Assembly: GCA_031552145.1 (NCBI GenBank)
Contig: JAVBMV010000001.1
Span: 62,001-126,000, forward strand
Length of the DNA: 64,000 nucleotides
Direction: 5' to 3'
From: JAVBMV01 sp031552145
GTDB taxonomy: Bacteria; Myxococcota; Myxococcia; Myxococcales; UBA5297
The position numbers were made by a program, and so were the translations under genes. Below, one piece after another: positions 35,052-44,708 of this stretch (positions within the stretch are counted from its first letter, which is position 1; every line of letters starts with the position of its first letter). The notes beneath the pieces were generated by a model. That model did not search any database, had not been told where the DNA came from, and worked only from the letters and a program-made list of their open reading frames with translations.

Positions 35052-36983
35052 TCACTCGCCCGTCCGCCCCCGCGCCTCCAACTCCTGCCACTCGGCGTAG
35101 AGCGACTCCACCTGCGCGCTGCACTCCGCGAGCCGCTCATGCAGCGCGCCCGCCTCGGCCCCCCGGGAGCGGTAAAGCTCGGGATCGGCCAGCGCTTGCT
35201 CCAATTCGGCCCGCGCCGCCTCGGCGGCCTCGATGAGCCCTTCCATCTCCGAGAGGCGGTTGCGCTCGCTCCAGGTCAGCTTCTTCTTGGCAGAAGGTGG
35301 CGCGCTCTTCTCGGGTGCTTGTCGCTCCGCCGTTGCTCTGCCTTGGATGGGCGTCGCGGGAGTGGGTGCGGCTTGCCGGCGCAGACGCTGATACATCTCG
35401 TAGTTGCCGGGGTAGCGCACCACTCGGCCATCTCCCTCGAAGGTCAAGATCGAGGTTGCCACTTTGTCGAGGAAGTAGCGGTCGTGCGTGACGATGAGCG
35501 CGCCGCCTGTGAACTCCAGCAGCAATTCCTCGAGCAGCTCGAGCGTCACCAGATCGAGATCGTTTGTCGGCTCGTCGAGCACGAGCAGGTTCGCGCCTGT
35601 GAGGAAGAGGCGCGCCAAGAGCAGGCGGCTCTTCTCGCCGCCCGAAAGCGCCTCGACCTTCAGCCGCTGCATCGGCGGAGGGAAGAGCAGGTTGTTCAAG
35701 AAGGAGGTGAGCTCGACGCGCTTGCCGTCCACCTCCACGATGGCGTCGGCCGAGGCCGCCTCGAGCACGGTCTGCGAAGTGTCGAGCGCCTCGCGCGTCT
35801 GATCGAACCAGGCGCTCTTGAGATTTTTCGAGCGCACCGCTTCGCCGCCCGAAGGAGCCTCCTCGCCGAGCAGCGTCTTGAGGAGCGTGGTCTTGCCGAT
35901 ACCATTCGGACCGACGATGCCGATCTTCTCGCCCCGCTCGATGAGGAGGTCGAGCTCCGAGACGAGCATTCTCTCGCCAAAGCGCTTCGAGAGCCTCTTC
36001 GCCTCGATGAGCACATGGCCCGAGAGTTTGGGCGCGGCGAGCGAGAGCTGCGCCGTCCGTAGTACCTCGGGAGGGCGCTCGGCGATGAGCTTGCGTGCCG
36101 CATCGACGCGCGACTTGCGCTTGGTCCTGCGTGCCTCGGGGCCGCGCCGCAGCCACGCCAGCTCTTGGACGATGAGCCGCTGCCGCTTATGCTCCTTGCG
36201 CGCCGCCTCCTCTTCGCGGATCACCTTGAGCTCCAAGTAATCGCGGAAGCTGCCGGGGTAGGAGATGAGCTTTCCATGCTCCAGCTCGACGATCCGCTCC
36301 GCGAGGTGATCGAGGAAATAGCGGTCGTGCGTCACGAGCAGGATCGCGCCGGCGAAGGCGTCGAGCTCCTCCTCGAGCCAGTCGATGGTTGCGGTGTCGA
36401 GGTGATTGGTGGGCTCGTCCAAGAGCAGCAGGTCGGGAGTCGCGAGCAGCGCCCGCGCGATGGCGATGCGCTTGCGCAGGCCGCCCGAGAGCAACTCCAC
36501 GGGCTTCTCGAAGTCGCGCTCGGCGACCTCCATTCGGTCGAGCATGGCGCGCGCGCGGTGCTCCTGATCCCAGCCCCCCAGAAGTTCGATCTGCCGCGCG
36601 GCCGCCTCGAGCCTGGTGAGGAGCGACTCCTGACGCTGGGCGCCCCCCGTGTTCTCCGCGATGGCGCGCGAGAGCGCCTCGTGTTCCTGGTGCGCTTCGG
36701 CCAGTGCTCCGGAGGGGGCAAAGAGCAGGGTGGCGATGGTGTCGCCCGGGGCGAAGCGCGGCTCCTGCAGCAGCAGCTCCATGCGAGAGTTTCTGCGCTT
36801 CTCGATGTGCGCCTCGTCGGCCTGGCGCAGCCCGGCCGCGATCTGCAAGAGCGTCGACTTCCCCGAGCCGTTCACTCCGACGAGGCCAACGCACTCGCCC
36901 TCCTCGACAACCAGGTCGAGCCCATCGAAGAGCTTGCGGGCGCCGAGCGCCAGATGAAGTCCCTCACAGCGCCATAGCGTCAC
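35052..36983 (-). CDS. uup: ABC-F family ATPase, Uup-like
   Basis: 643 aa with two ABC cassettes and no membrane domain. First Walker A GVNGSGKST (residues 36-44), signature LSGGLRKR and Walker B LLLLDEPTNHLD; second Walker A GPNGIGKTT (about 360), signature LSGGEKSR and LLVLDEPTNDLD. A basic linker and a C-terminal coiled coil (about 575-640, WSERNRLSEMEGLIEAAE) match Uup rather than EttA. ABC-F proteins act on the ribosome; Uup also affects DNA transposition and stability. It starts at GTG 36983 in a 4-nt overlap with the mfd stop. Confidence 0.9.
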   Translation of the reverse strand: MTLWRCEGLHLALGARKLFDGLDLVVEEGECVGLVGVNGSGKSTLLQIAAGLRQADEAHIEKRRNSRMELLLQEPRFAPGDTIATLLFAPSGALAEAHQEHEALSRAIAENTGGAQRQESLLTRLEAAARQIELLGGWDQEHRARAMLDRMEVAERDFEKPVELLSGGLRKRIAIARALLATPDLLLLDEPTNHLDTATIDWLEEELDAFAGAILLVTHDRYFLDHLAERIVELEHGKLISYPGSFRDYLELKVIREEEAARKEHKRQRLIVQELAWLRRGPEARRTKRKSRVDAARKLIAERPPEVLRTAQLSLAAPKLSGHVLIEAKRLSKRFGERMLVSELDLLIERGEKIGIVGPNGIGKTTLLKTLLGEEAPSGGEAVRSKNLKSAWFDQTREALDTSQTVLEAASADAIVEVDGKRVELTSFLNNLLFPPPMQRLKVEALSGGEKSRLLLARLFLTGANLLVLDEPTNDLDLVTLELLEELLLEFTGGALIVTHDRYFLDKVATSILTFEGDGRVVRYPGNYEMYQRLRRQAAPTPATPIQGRATAERQAPEKSAPPSAKKKLTWSERNRLSEMEGLIEAAEAARAELEQALADPELYRSRGAEAGALHERLAECSAQVESLYAEWQELEARGRTGE

Positions 36984-39900
36984 GACCTGCTCCTTCTCTC
37001 GGGGGGCTCGAACTCCTGGCGCGCGGAGCGCATGAGCTCCGCCAACAGGTCGCGGCAGGCCTCGAGCAACCGTTTCGGCTCCTGCCGCTTCGACTCACTC
37101 GTCTCGGCAGGGAGGGTCACCACCAGCTTCTGCTCGGGCGTGAGGCGGCGGGTACCCTTGCCGTCTTGGATAAATCGTTGCAACGCCAAGGGTTCGAGGT
37201 GAGCGTCGCCCCCGAGCGTGAAGACCAGGCGTCCGGGACCGCTCTCGAGCTGCCGGATGGCCAGCGCGCGCAGCGCGCACTTTATCTCCATCAGCTCCGA
37301 GAGGTTCTCCGTCTCTTCCGGAAGCGGGCCGAAGCGATCGGTCAGCTCTCCGCGCAGCTCGGCCAGCTCTTCTTCGTCTCGAGCCTGTGAGAAGCGCTTG
37401 TAGAACTGCAGGCGCAGTCCCACATCGGGCAGATAGGGCTCGGGGATGAAGGCGGGTATTGGGAGCGCCACGTCGGGGTCTACCACGGTGGCGGGTGCTT
37501 CTCCGCGCAGCTCGCTCACCGCCTCCTCCATCAGCTGCGAATAGAGATCGAACCCCACGGCGGCGATCTGTCCCGACTGATCGGGCCCGAGCAGGTTGCC
37601 CGCGCCGCGGATCTCCAGATCGTGCGAGGCGATGCTGAAGCCCGCGCCCAGCTCGGTGAAGCTCTGCAGCACCTCGAGCCGCTGGTTCGCCTCCTTAGTC
37701 ACTGGCCGCTTCGGCGGAACCAGAAGGTAGGCGTAGGCGCGCTCGGCGCTGCGCCCGACGCGCCCGCGTATTTGGTAGAGCTGCGCGAGGCCGAAGGTGT
37801 CGGCCCTGTCGACGATGAGAGTGTTGGCGCTGGGGATGTCGAGGCCCGATTCGATGATGCTGGAGCAGATGAGCACGTCCTGCTTGCGCTCCACGAAGGA
37901 GGTCATCACCCGCTCCAGCTGTCCCTCCTCCATCTGGCCGTGTGCCACGCCGAAGCGCAGCTCGGGCATCAACCGCTGCAGTTCCTCGCGCTTCCCCTCG
38001 ATCGTCTCGACGCGGTTGTGGACGAAGTAGGCTTGGCCACCGCGCGCGATCTCGCGCCGGATCGCCTCGGCGATGACGACCTCGTCATACTTCATGACGA
38101 AGGTTCGTATGGCTTTGCGATCCTCGGGCGGGCTCGCGATGATCGAGAGATCGCGCAGCCCCGACATCGACATATGGAGCGTGCGTGGGATGGGCGTGGC
38201 GGTCAGCGTCAGCACGTCCACCTGGCTGCGGTAGCGCTTGAGCCGCTCCTTGTGAGTGACGCCAAAGCGCTGCTCCTCGTCTACCACCAGGAGGCCCAGA
38301 TCGTGGAAGGAGACGTCGGCGTTGAGCAGCCGGTGCGTTCCGATGACGATGTCGACCGCGCCGCGCGAGAGGCGCTCCAGGACCTCCCGATTTTCCTTCG
38401 TCGGCCGCAGGCGCGAGACCATCTCGACGTTGACGGCGTAGGGCGCGAGTCGCTCGCGGAAGGTGCGCTGATGCTGCGCCGCCAGCAGCGTGGTCGGGAC
38501 GAGCACCGCTACCTGCTTCTTGTCGAGCACCGCCTTGAAGGCCGCCCGCAGCGCCACCTCGGTTTTGCCGTAGCCCACGTCGCCGCAGACCAGTCGGTCC
38601 ATCGGGCGCGGCCGCGCCATGTCGCCGAGCACCGCCTCGATGGCGCGCGCCTGGTCGGGCGTCTCCTCGTAAGGGAAGGCCGCCTCGAAGTCGCGATACT
38701 CCTCGTCGGGTGGAGTGAAGGCGTGGCCGGGGTGCGCCTCGCGCGCGGCCTGAATGCGCAGGAGCTCCGCCGCCATCTTGAGCAGGTGCTCCTTGACCGC
38801 CTGCTTCCGCTTCTCCCACGCGCTGCTGCCCAGCCGGTCGAGCGCGACGCCCTCGGACTCGGCGCCCGAGAACTTCTGCAGGAGCCTCAGGCGCACGACC
38901 GGCAGATAGACCTTGTCGCCCCCCGCGTACTCGAGGACGAGCACGTCGGTGTCGATCGAGCGCAGCGTCATCTTGCGCATCCCCAGGTAGCGCCCGATGC
39001 CGTAGTCGGCGTGGACCACCAGGTCCCCCTCCTTCAGCTCGCGGAAGCTGGCGAGGAAGGGCTGCTCGCTCGTGGCGCCCTTGCGCGCCGGCGCCCTGCG
39101 CGCGCGCGCGCCGAAGATCTCCTCGTCGGAGAGGAGGGCGAGGCGCTGTCCTGGGTCGACGAAGCCCGCGCCGATCGCTCCCAGTGCCAGCTGCGCGAGC
39201 GGCCCGCCCTCCTTCAGCCGCGCGTCGCGCGGCGAGAGGCGCGCGAGGGGCACGCCCCCCCGCAGCCTCGCGCTCTTCAATCGGCGCGCCGAGAAGAGTT
39301 TCTCGAGCCGCTCCATCGAGCCGCTGGTAGCGCAGGCGATGGCGCAGAGGTAGCCCTGTTCGCGCCAGCGCGTCAGGCGGTCGACGAGCGGCGCCAGCGC
39401 CCCCTCTTCACCTCTGTGCGCGAGAAGCTCCTGCCTGATGGCGCCGGTCGACTCGAGCGCGAAAGCGACCGGCTCCGCCTCGCCCGGAATGGCCAAGTGG
39501 AGCGCGTGGCACTCCATGAGGCGCAGCGCGCCGAGCCGCTCGCGCAGCTGTGCCGCGGGCAGGTAGTGGTCGGCGGGCGGCAACGAGAGCTCCTCCCGCT
39601 CGCGGCTCTGCGCATATTCGCGCGCCAGCTCCGACTCGAGCTCGATCAGCGCGCGATCGCAGGCGGCGGGCTCCAACATCACGACGAGCGGCGCGCCCGA
39701 GAGGGCGCCAAGATAATCGAAGAGCGAGGAGAGCCCGCCCGCGTGGAGCGCCGGCATCAGCGGCTCCAGCGCGGGAGAGGGGCGCTCCTCCCGCAGCAGG
39801 TCGATGAGCTCCCGTACGCGCGAAGAGGGGAGCGCGCTCGACTCGGCCAGCTCGCGGATGGCCGTCTCTCGCTCCTCGAGGCGTTCGGCGTCGAAGAGCA

Positions 39901-40615
39901 GCTCCCGCGCGGGGCAGAGCGCCACGCGCTCGAGCGCGCCCGCTGTCAGCTGCGTCGCCGGGTCAAAGAGGCGGATGCTCTCCACCGTGTCGCCGAAGAA
40001 CTCGAGCCGCGCCGGCCGTTCGTGGAGCGGGGAGTAGAGATCGACGATGCCGCCGCGCACCGCGAAGCTTCCCACGTCCTCGACGACCGGAACATTCTGG
40101 TAGCCCAGCCGCACCAGGCGCGCGGCGAGCGCCCCCCGGTCCAACTCGTCGCCGACCGCGAGTGAGGTGGAGAGGGAGCGCATCAGCGCGGGGGGCAGCA
40201 CCCGGCGCGCCAGCGCGCGCATCGAGAGCACGATGACCCCTGGAGTGGGCGCGCCCTGGATCAGCCTGTGGAGCGCGGCCAGCTGTTCGCAGGCAGTGTC
40301 GCGCGCGGGGGAGAGCACGTCATAGGGGAGCTGTTCGTCGCAGGGGAGGTGGAGCACGTCGGGATGAAAGAGCGCCAGCTCCGCCGTCAGCACCTCGCAC
40401 GCCTCCTCGTCGCTGCAGAGCGCGATGATCGGACTTGCGGGACCTGGGGATGCGGAGGCTCCCCCTTCCGCTGCGAGCTTCGCCACCAGCCATGCGCGGG
40501 CCGCGCCCTGCAGCCCCGTTGCCGCGAGCCTGCGCTCGCCCGAGCGCAGGCGTTCGCAGAGCAGCCCGAAGGGCTCTCGGGCAGCAGGCTGCCCTGGCGT
40601 GTGATGCGTCCTCAT
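36980..40615 (-). CDS. mfd: Transcription-repair coupling factor
   Basis: About 1211 aa. It releases stalled RNA polymerase and recruits UvrA. In order: a UvrB-like N-terminal region, a CarD/RID polymerase-interaction domain (about residue 525, GDLVVHADYGIGRYLG), and RecG-like translocase motors with GDVGYGKTEVALR (about 675), DEEQRFGVTHKE, TLTATPIPRTLHMSMSGLRD and IIESGLDIPSANT, ending in QIRGRVGRS and the C-terminal regulatory domain. I prefer ATG 40615 (AAGG upstream); ATG 40633 is possible. Coupled by overlap to the ABC-F gene. Confidence 0.96.
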   Translation of the reverse strand: MRTHHTPGQPAAREPFGLLCERLRSGERRLAATGLQGAARAWLVAKLAAEGGASASPGPASPIIALCSDEEACEVLTAELALFHPDVLHLPCDEQLPYDVLSPARDTACEQLAALHRLIQGAPTPGVIVLSMRALARRVLPPALMRSLSTSLAVGDELDRGALAARLVRLGYQNVPVVEDVGSFAVRGGIVDLYSPLHERPARLEFFGDTVESIRLFDPATQLTAGALERVALCPARELLFDAERLEERETAIRELAESSALPSSRVRELIDLLREERPSPALEPLMPALHAGGLSSLFDYLGALSGAPLVVMLEPAACDRALIELESELAREYAQSREREELSLPPADHYLPAAQLRERLGALRLMECHALHLAIPGEAEPVAFALESTGAIRQELLAHRGEEGALAPLVDRLTRWREQGYLCAIACATSGSMERLEKLFSARRLKSARLRGGVPLARLSPRDARLKEGGPLAQLALGAIGAGFVDPGQRLALLSDEEIFGARARRAPARKGATSEQPFLASFRELKEGDLVVHADYGIGRYLGMRKMTLRSIDTDVLVLEYAGGDKVYLPVVRLRLLQKFSGAESEGVALDRLGSSAWEKRKQAVKEHLLKMAAELLRIQAAREAHPGHAFTPPDEEYRDFEAAFPYEETPDQARAIEAVLGDMARPRPMDRLVCGDVGYGKTEVALRAAFKAVLDKKQVAVLVPTTLLAAQHQRTFRERLAPYAVNVEMVSRLRPTKENREVLERLSRGAVDIVIGTHRLLNADVSFHDLGLLVVDEEQRFGVTHKERLKRYRSQVDVLTLTATPIPRTLHMSMSGLRDLSIIASPPEDRKAIRTFVMKYDEVVIAEAIRREIARGGQAYFVHNRVETIEGKREELQRLMPELRFGVAHGQMEEGQLERVMTSFVERKQDVLICSSIIESGLDIPSANTLIVDRADTFGLAQLYQIRGRVGRSAERAYAYLLVPPKRPVTKEANQRLEVLQSFTELGAGFSIASHDLEIRGAGNLLGPDQSGQIAAVGFDLYSQLMEEAVSELRGEAPATVVDPDVALPIPAFIPEPYLPDVGLRLQFYKRFSQARDEEELAELRGELTDRFGPLPEETENLSELMEIKCALRALAIRQLESGPGRLVFTLGGDAHLEPLALQRFIQDGKGTRRLTPEQKLVVTLPAETSESKRQEPKRLLEACRDLLAELMRSARQEFEPPERRSRS

Positions 40616-40735
40616 CGCGCGCCTTGTGCCCATGGGTGAGGCGCGAGTCAAGCGGGCCAACTCCGAGGACCCGCGAATGGGTGGCTGCCCCGACCGCCGC
40701 CGCTGCCTAGCGTCCCAGCCCGGGAGGGGAGCGCA

Positions 40736-41083
40736 ATGGCCCATGTCGTCGCCGAACCGTGCGTGAAGTGCCGCTACACCGAGTGTGTCTCGGTCTGTCC
40801 CGTCGATTGTTTTCACGAAGGGGCCAGCTCTCTCGCCATCGACCCCGAGGCCTGCATCGACTGTGGGGTCTGCGTCGCGGCCTGTCCCACCGGCGCCATC
40901 CATCGCGAAGAAGATCTCCCCGCCGAGTGGAGCCACTACGCCGAGCGGAACGCGCGCCTCGTGAAGAACTGGCCCAGGCTCACGCGCCCGAAGGGGGCGC
41001 TCCCCGACGCCGATGCCTGGGCCAAGGTCTCCCGTAAGGAGGGCGAATTCGACGAGACGCCCGGTGAGGGCGACGTCGGCTGA
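40736..41083 (+). CDS. fdxA: 7Fe ferredoxin ([3Fe-4S][4Fe-4S])
   Basis: 115-aa electron carrier. Cysteines at 9, 12, 17, 21, 25, 40, 43, 46 and 50 give the spacing of Azotobacter ferredoxin I, with CVKCRYTECVSVCPVDCF and CIDCGVCVAACP. That pattern binds one [3Fe-4S] and one [4Fe-4S] cluster (family knowledge). The tail after residue 60 is charged and flexible. A strong GGGAGGGGAG lies just before the ATG. Divergent from mfd. It could serve ferredoxin enzymes such as the indolepyruvate oxidoreductase at the window end (inference). Confidence 0.93.
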   Translation: MAHVVAEPCVKCRYTECVSVCPVDCFHEGASSLAIDPEACIDCGVCVAACPTGAIHREEDLPAEWSHYAERNARLVKNWPRLTRPKGALPDADAWAKVSRKEGEFDETPGEGDVG

Positions 41084-41096
41084 CGCTTCGCCCGCT

Positions 41097-42344
41097 CTAC
41101 AGCACGCGTCGGGGCGGCAAGAGCTCGTTGGCGAAGAGCGTGCCGGCGACGATGGCGACCACCACCATGATGGCGAGGAAGGCCGACTGGATCCCCTGCA
41201 CGATGTCGGCCGTCATCATCGCCTCGAGGCTGCGGAAGCCGATCGCTCCTGGCACCAGCAGCATGACGCCCGGCACCAGCGTGACGCTCGCGGGGATGTT
41301 GAAGAGGCGCGCGAAGCCGTTGCTCGCGACGCCCAGGGCGGTCGCGCCCACGAAGGCGCCGAGCTGCGGGCCGAAGACGCGCGCGCCGATATTGCCGCCC
41401 GTATAGGCGATGAGCGCCGCGATCAAGATGTGGCCGCAGTCGCGCATGCGCGCGCGGAAGAGCACCGCGAGCGCGATGGTGATGAGCACCAGCGTCGGCG
41501 CCATGGTCCAACCGGGCAGCTCGGTGATCGCGTAGGGCGTGGCGGGCGGCAGCAAGATCTCGATACGGCTGCCCAGCGCGACGCCGAAGGCGAGCTGCAA
41601 AAAGATGAGCGCCGCCGTCGTCAGGCGGGTGGTGCCGGAGATGAGGTGGCGCGTCGAGAGCTCCGTCACCGACATCACGAGCATGAGTCCGGGCAGCAGG
41701 AAGACCAGCGTCGCGAGCGTCGCGACCTCGGCCGAGTAGCCCCCGATGAAACGCGTCCCGATCACCGAGAGCAGCGCCGCCCCGAAAGCGGCCACGGGCT
41801 CGAAGAGGCGCGCGACGCCGGGCCATTTCTCCGCGCCCGTCGCGAAGACGCCCAGCATCAAGCCCAGTGCCGCTGACACGAGCGCCTCGTTCAGGCCTCC
41901 GCCGAAGAAGAGCGCGGCGGTTGCCGAGGCGAGGCCCCAGCAGAGGAGCGTCACGGTCGTCCCGTAATGCGGCGGCCGCGTGTGGATCCGCTCCAGCTCG
42001 AGCGCGCCCTCCTGAGGCGTCATCTTCATGCTGATGACGTTGTCGGCGACCTTGTCCACTTCGCACAGACGCGCCAGATCCATGCCGCCCGGCGCCATGC
42101 GGATGAGCGAGGTGCGGCCGCGCGCGGGCTCCCCCTGTGCGGCGAGGATGCCTGTCGGCATCGCCAAGACCTGTGTGGTGATGCCCAGCTGCCGCGAGAC
42201 GGCGGCCATCGCGTCCTCGATGCGGTGCGCGGGCGTGCCATAGCGATGGAGCGCCGCGCCCAACTGAAGGACGAAGCGGACGTTCTCCTGCTCCGCGGCG
42301 CTCTCTGTCGCCGCTTCCTGCCGAGTCTTCGATGAGTCGTTCAT
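41097..42344 (-). CDS. ThrE-like threonine/serine exporter family protein (DUF1212)
   Basis: 415 aa. The N-terminal part (about 20-130: LHRYGTPAHRIEDAMAAVS, then ILAAQGEPARG) is the soluble ThrE/DUF1212 domain. About ten membrane helices follow, with ALFFGGGLNEALVSAALG, LLPGLMLVMSVTEL and LVPGVMLLVPGAIGF, where repeated PG motifs are typical. Full-length single-gene form, rather than the split two-subunit version. The ATG at 42344 lies 61 nt downstream of the MscS-like stop, with a strong hairpin between. Substrate not provable from sequence. Confidence 0.88.
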   Translation of the reverse strand: MNDSSKTRQEAATESAAEQENVRFVLQLGAALHRYGTPAHRIEDAMAAVSRQLGITTQVLAMPTGILAAQGEPARGRTSLIRMAPGGMDLARLCEVDKVADNVISMKMTPQEGALELERIHTRPPHYGTTVTLLCWGLASATAALFFGGGLNEALVSAALGLMLGVFATGAEKWPGVARLFEPVAAFGAALLSVIGTRFIGGYSAEVATLATLVFLLPGLMLVMSVTELSTRHLISGTTRLTTAALIFLQLAFGVALGSRIEILLPPATPYAITELPGWTMAPTLVLITIALAVLFRARMRDCGHILIAALIAYTGGNIGARVFGPQLGAFVGATALGVASNGFARLFNIPASVTLVPGVMLLVPGAIGFRSLEAMMTADIVQGIQSAFLAIMVVVAIVAGTLFANELLPPRRVL

Positions 42345-42372
42345 TTAAGGGCCGGCAATCGACCAAAGATTA

Positions 42373-42394
42373 CCCCCCTTTGTAAAGAGGGGGG
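42373..42394 (-). terminator. 9-bp hairpin between the MscS-like and ThrE-like genes
   Basis: CCCCCCTTT-GTAA-AGAGGGGGG forms a 9-bp stem (one G-T pair) with a 4-nt loop. On the minus strand it follows the MscS-like stop and is followed by TAATCTTTGG, which is only weakly T-rich. It could be a terminator for the MscS-like gene or a dispersed palindromic repeat. CCCCCAACCC just beside it adds to the repeat-like look. Confidence 0.5.
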
Positions 42395-42404
42395 CCACCC
42401 GGTT

Positions 42405-44657
42405 CTAGGAAGGGTTGGGGGTGCCCCGCACTTTGGGCGGGATCTCGGGCAGGCAGAGAGAGCCCTCCGCGCGCCGCTTGGCGACCTCCGCCGCCGCGGT
42501 TTCGCGCAGCGCCCGCTCTGCCTCGGAGCCCCCCTCGGGGGGCTCCTCCATCGTTCGGGTGGGGCGCGCCAGCTTCAGACCCGCCCGCTCCAACAGCTCG
42601 CCGACGCGCAGCAGGATCTCCTCTCGGTAGCCGGTGAAGATGGCGAAGTCGGTCACCGTCACCCATAGCATCAGCTCGATCTGGAGCGCGGGCTGGAAGG
42701 TGGCGTTCGAGTGGCCAATGAAGCGCACCACGAAGGAGTCCTGCCAGACCTTGGGGTGGGTGAGCAGGTAGCGCTTGATCTCGTCGATCGCGAAGCGGAT
42801 CTGATCAGTCGAGCTCTCCAGGCCCAGGTTGAGCGTCGTGAAGAGCCGCATGCGATCGCGCATCCCGAAGTTCTCCACCTTCGAGATGGCCAGCTCGCCA
42901 TTGGGAATGGTCACGATGGTGCGGTCCAGCGTGCGGATGCGCGTCGAACGAAGCCCCAACTCCTCCACCGTGCCCATGATGTCGCCGACCTTGACGAAGT
43001 CGCCGATGCGAAAAGGGCGATCGAAGGCGATGGCGATAGAGCCGATCAGGTTCTCCAGCGTCGACTTGCCGGCGAGGGCCACGGCGATACCGCCGATCCC
43101 AAGGCCGGCGAGCAGACCGCCGACGTTGACCCCCAGGTTCTGCAGCGCGATGACGCCCACGATGACGCCGATGATGGGCTTGAGCACCCGTCGCACCACC
43201 GGCACCATGGCCGTGGCCAGGTGGTCATTGCGCCCCGTGAAGGCGCGCGTCATCGCGTTGCCCGCGACGTCGACCAGGCGCATGGCGAGCCACCCCACGG
43301 AGAGAATCGAGGCGAGCTTCAAGAGCGATACGAGCGACGAAAGGGAGGCGCCATTGAGGGCGAGATAACGGGTGGAGAGCGCCCCAAGGATGAAGGTGGT
43401 GAAGAGCAGCGAGAGCGGTCCACGTGTCACGGAGGCCATCTCATCGTCCCAGGTCCAGCTCGTCACCGAGGCGAGAATCAGGAAGAGGCGGCGCGCGACG
43501 AGCGCCAGCGCGAAGCCCAAAACGATCGAGATGGCGATCGCGGCCAGAAAGACCAGCCACTGCCAGAGCTGCAATCCGAAGAGAGAGTGGGCGAAGAGGA
43601 TGCTCGGCAGATGGTCGCCAAACCAGCCCTGCCCATACTGCTGGTAGAGCGGATCGATTCGCCCCACCGTTTCGCTGGTGAAGAGCCACACCGATTTGGC
43701 GCCACTTCGGGGATAGAGGCCCAACAGAAGTGCCGACTCCGCGCCTCCCTCCGGCGCGCGCGCGACCAGCTCGTCGTCGATTTCGAGCTCGGCCTCCGGC
43801 GCGCCGCGCGGGTCGTTGCTCAGCCGGCCCAATGGCTGTTCGCGCAGCGTGGGGATCAGGCGCCCCAGGCGCCTCGCCAGCCTGGGCCCCTCCCGCTCCT
43901 GCTGTGCGGCGGGGATGGCCGAGAGGTCGAGCATGCGCGCCGCCTCGGCGTACCGGTCGCTCGCGATCAGAGACGCGAAGTGCTCGGCAGCCTTGCGCGG
44001 CGAGTTGGTCTTCCAGTCCGGTGGGATGGGGCCGAGGGCGTTGAGGGTATCGGCATCCATCCGGGCCGCCGCGCTCTCCTTGCGCACCAGCAGCTGATGC
44101 CACGAGGGGATGAGCGAGACGCTGCGCCTGCTGAAGAGCCACGGCTGCTTTCCGCTGACCGTGTCCTTCACCCGCATCAGCCAGAGTTCCTCACTTCCGG
44201 TGGGCAGGGTCACCTGCAGCGCGACCTCTCGGTTGGTTGGCTTCTCGTCTAGGATGGGCCCGTCGGGGGTGTCATCCAGCTTGCGGTCGCGCGCGCGTCC
44301 CAGGGTCGAGAGCACCTCACAGAGCTGCCGAGCGAGGCCGGGCGCCATCGTTGGGCGATCGACGGCGGGCACATCGTTGAGGTTCAGTGTGTGCAGGGCG
44401 AGCTCGGGCTTTCCCTCGGCGCAGGCGCGCTTGAGCGCCGTCCAGGTGCGCTGCGGCGTAGAGCGATCCAGCTCCTCCGGCGGAGGGGGCAACCCCTCGT
44501 TCACCACCTGTTCGCGGATGGCGAAGTGTGTCCTGGGCGCGGTTTCGCCGACCTCGGCGGGTTGCGACGGGGGGTCCTGCGCCCAAGAAACGGAGGCGAG
44601 CGAGGGCGCGAGCGCGAGCGGCGCCGCGAGCAGGAGAGAAAGCCTGAAAGAAAACAT
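42405..44657 (-). CDS. MscS-family mechanosensitive channel with exported N-terminal domain
   Basis: 750 aa. A signal peptide (residues 1-26, cleavage after SWAQ) is followed by about 320 residues of exported domain rich in Pro and charged residues, with an internal duplication-like pattern of DRPTMAPGLARQLCEVL and EREGPRLARRLGRLI. Several membrane helices (about 365-520) lead to the MscS pore and beta domain (GLGIGGIAVALAGKSTLENL, then FRIGDFVKVGDIMG). It protects against osmotic downshock or carries a related flux. The ATG at 44657 has GGAG 8 nt upstream; divergent from hemW with only 51 nt between. Confidence 0.9.
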   Translation of the reverse strand: MFSFRLSLLLAAPLALAPSLASVSWAQDPPSQPAEVGETAPRTHFAIREQVVNEGLPPPPEELDRSTPQRTWTALKRACAEGKPELALHTLNLNDVPAVDRPTMAPGLARQLCEVLSTLGRARDRKLDDTPDGPILDEKPTNREVALQVTLPTGSEELWLMRVKDTVSGKQPWLFSRRSVSLIPSWHQLLVRKESAAARMDADTLNALGPIPPDWKTNSPRKAAEHFASLIASDRYAEAARMLDLSAIPAAQQEREGPRLARRLGRLIPTLREQPLGRLSNDPRGAPEAELEIDDELVARAPEGGAESALLLGLYPRSGAKSVWLFTSETVGRIDPLYQQYGQGWFGDHLPSILFAHSLFGLQLWQWLVFLAAIAISIVLGFALALVARRLFLILASVTSWTWDDEMASVTRGPLSLLFTTFILGALSTRYLALNGASLSSLVSLLKLASILSVGWLAMRLVDVAGNAMTRAFTGRNDHLATAMVPVVRRVLKPIIGVIVGVIALQNLGVNVGGLLAGLGIGGIAVALAGKSTLENLIGSIAIAFDRPFRIGDFVKVGDIMGTVEELGLRSTRIRTLDRTIVTIPNGELAISKVENFGMRDRMRLFTTLNLGLESSTDQIRFAIDEIKRYLLTHPKVWQDSFVVRFIGHSNATFQPALQIELMLWVTVTDFAIFTGYREEILLRVGELLERAGLKLARPTRTMEEPPEGGSEAERALRETAAAEVAKRRAEGSLCLPEIPPKVRGTPNPS

Positions 44658-44708
44658 ACTTGCACTCCACGTACATGTTAGAGACTGAAGAAACTGGCGG
44701 AGGTGCCG

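Noticed and set aside
37622..40165. 847-codon plus-strand frame opposite mfd
   Set aside because: Arg/Ala/Leu-rich shadow; Mfd motifs on the minus strand are complete.
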